The notes beneath the pieces were generated by a model. That model saw nothing but the letters and a program-made list of their open reading frames with translations, ran no database searches and had not been told where the DNA came from. The position numbers and the translations under genes were made by a program. This document shows, in pieces, positions 4,485 to 5,133 of a DNA stretch of 5,133 bases (its first letter is position 1; the number at the start of each line of letters is the position of its first letter). Source of the stretch: Dehalococcoidia bacterium (GTDB taxonomy: Bacteria; Chloroflexota; Dehalococcoidia; SM23-28-2); contig JALHUG010000207.1 of assembly GCA_022866185.1 (NCBI GenBank), positions 1 to 5,133 on the forward strand. Direction: 5' to 3'.

Positions 4485-5087
4485 CTACCGCTCGACGATG
4501 TGCTCGTCGACTGCCAGCGGCGGGCGTGGCGGCAGGCGGAGGCCCTCCTTGGGGTAGCCGAGCGCTATGAGGGCCTGCGGCTGGAAATCGGCGGGCAGGT
4601 CGAGGGCCAGGCGAACGGCCTCCGGGCAGAACAGGGGCGCCGAGAGCCAGTGGCTGCCCAGGCCGCAGGCGTGCGCCGCCAGCATCAGGTTCTCCAGCGC
4701 GGCGCCCGTGCTCTGGCCAAACATGACGTCTTCCGCGCGCTGCCGTCGCTGGTCGGGCCAGGCACGCTGGGCCTGACCCGCGACGCCGGCCAGGATGAGG
4801 ACGGGCGCGGCTGCCAGGCGAGCCCGCGAGCGGCTCAACAGCCGGCGGATGCGCGCCTCTGCGACGCCGTCGCGCTCGAGGTCCTGCCGCCAGCGCTCGC
4901 CCATGGCCTCCGCCAGGCTGGCCCTGGCCTCGGCGGAGACGATGACGAAGCGCCAGGGGTGGCTGTGGTGGGGGGCGGGGGCCAGGCAGGCCGCAGCGAT
5001 GACCTCCTCCACCAGCGTTCGCTCCACCGGCCGCGCGCTGAACTGGCGCACGGATCGGCGGCCAGCGAGGGCGGCGTCGAGCGTCAT
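4485..5087 (-). CDS. Nitroreductase-family protein, stand-alone FbiB C-terminal-type (F420 biosynthesis)
   Basis: FMN-dependent nitroreductase-fold protein, 200 aa from M at 5087. It matches the pattern of the C-terminal domain of FbiB, which reduces dehydro-F420-0 during cofactor F420 synthesis. Visible marks are RRSVRQF (10-16, FMN phosphate contact), the FbiB-like APHHSHPWRF (38-47), GERWRQDLERDG (63-74), and GLGSHWLSAPLFCPEAVR with DLPADFQPQALIALGYP near the C-terminus. The gamma-glutamyl ligase domain fused to it in actinobacterial FbiB is absent, so it would work with a separate CofE. A GTG at 5105 would add six residues and has AGGAG 4 nt upstream, but that AGGAG lies in a REP-like repeat. 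I prefer ATG 5087, which directly precedes the family start and has TAGCAT 7 nt upstream as a possible -10 (leaderless). Family is sure; the F420 role is likely but other flavin reductase activities are possible. It lies upstream of rarA on the same strand, 215 bp away. Confidence 0.85.
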   Translation of the reverse strand: MTLDAALAGRRSVRQFSARPVERTLVEEVIAAACLAPAPHHSHPWRFVIVSAEARASLAEAMGERWRQDLERDGVAEARIRRLLSRSRARLAAAPVLILAGVAGQAQRAWPDQRRQRAEDVMFGQSTGAALENLMLAAHACGLGSHWLSAPLFCPEAVRLALDLPADFQPQALIALGYPKEGLRLPPRPPLAVDEHIVER

Positions 5088-5106
5088 GGGAGGGATGCTA
5101 ACCACT

Positions 5107-5133
5107 CCGCTCCTGGTTCGACAAGCTCACCAT
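5107..5133. repeat. Partial REP-like palindrome, cut by window edge
   Basis: CCGCTCCTGG followed by TTCGACAAGCTCACCAT resembles a dispersed palindromic element that I recall from many bacterial genomes, with the shape CCGCTC-N-TGGTTCGACAAGCTCACCA-N-GAGCGG. The visible part has TGGT (5114-5117) facing ACCA (5129-5132); the expected closing GAGCGG would lie just beyond the window. Identification is by memory of the motif, and half of the outer stem is unseen. Confidence 0.45.

Overview
The window is a high-GC bacterial chromosomal segment, about 70% GC by eye in the flanks, with six intact protein genes and one gene remnant. The organism is probably a Chloroflexota relative (Dehalococcoidia or Thermomicrobia type) or another high-GC lineage that makes cofactor F420. 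This placement is an inference. It rests on base composition, a stand-alone FbiB C-terminal-type nitroreductase, palindromic repeats of a style common in such genomes, and possible leaderless promoters. No marker gene settles it.

Left part (1-973, + strand): a Nudix hydrolase of the CoA-pyrophosphatase (UPF0035) type, followed by a small double zinc-ribbon protein. Twelve bases past its stop, on the opposite strand, lie about 38 codons that look like the inner (pore-lining) helix and C-terminus of a two-TM ion channel. The selectivity filter and everything upstream of it are missing.

Middle part (about 1103-2890, + strand): a compact three-gene cassette whose composition is visibly less GC-rich and whose codon use differs from both flanks. 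It encodes an unrecognised 222-aa protein, an unrecognised 142-aa protein starting 1 nt after the first gene's stop, and a 189-aa PIN-domain nuclease. The PIN gene lies in the same reading frame as the 142-aa gene, separated only by one TAG and six sense codons. Its left edge coincides with the truncation of the channel gene, so it looks like a horizontally acquired cassette. A toxin-antitoxin or defence-type role is a reasonable hypothesis for the PIN gene and its partners, but the two partner proteins cannot be assigned from sequence alone. This is the best candidate here for an undescribed system.

Right part (2905-5133, - strand): rarA/mgsA (replication-associated recombination AAA+ ATPase), with all key motifs present, ends 20 bp from the PIN gene in convergent orientation. 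Upstream of it is a 215-bp intergenic region with three directly abutting perfect hairpins. Next comes the FbiB-C-like nitroreductase. The right edge of the window holds what appears to be part of a dispersed palindromic (REP-like) element.
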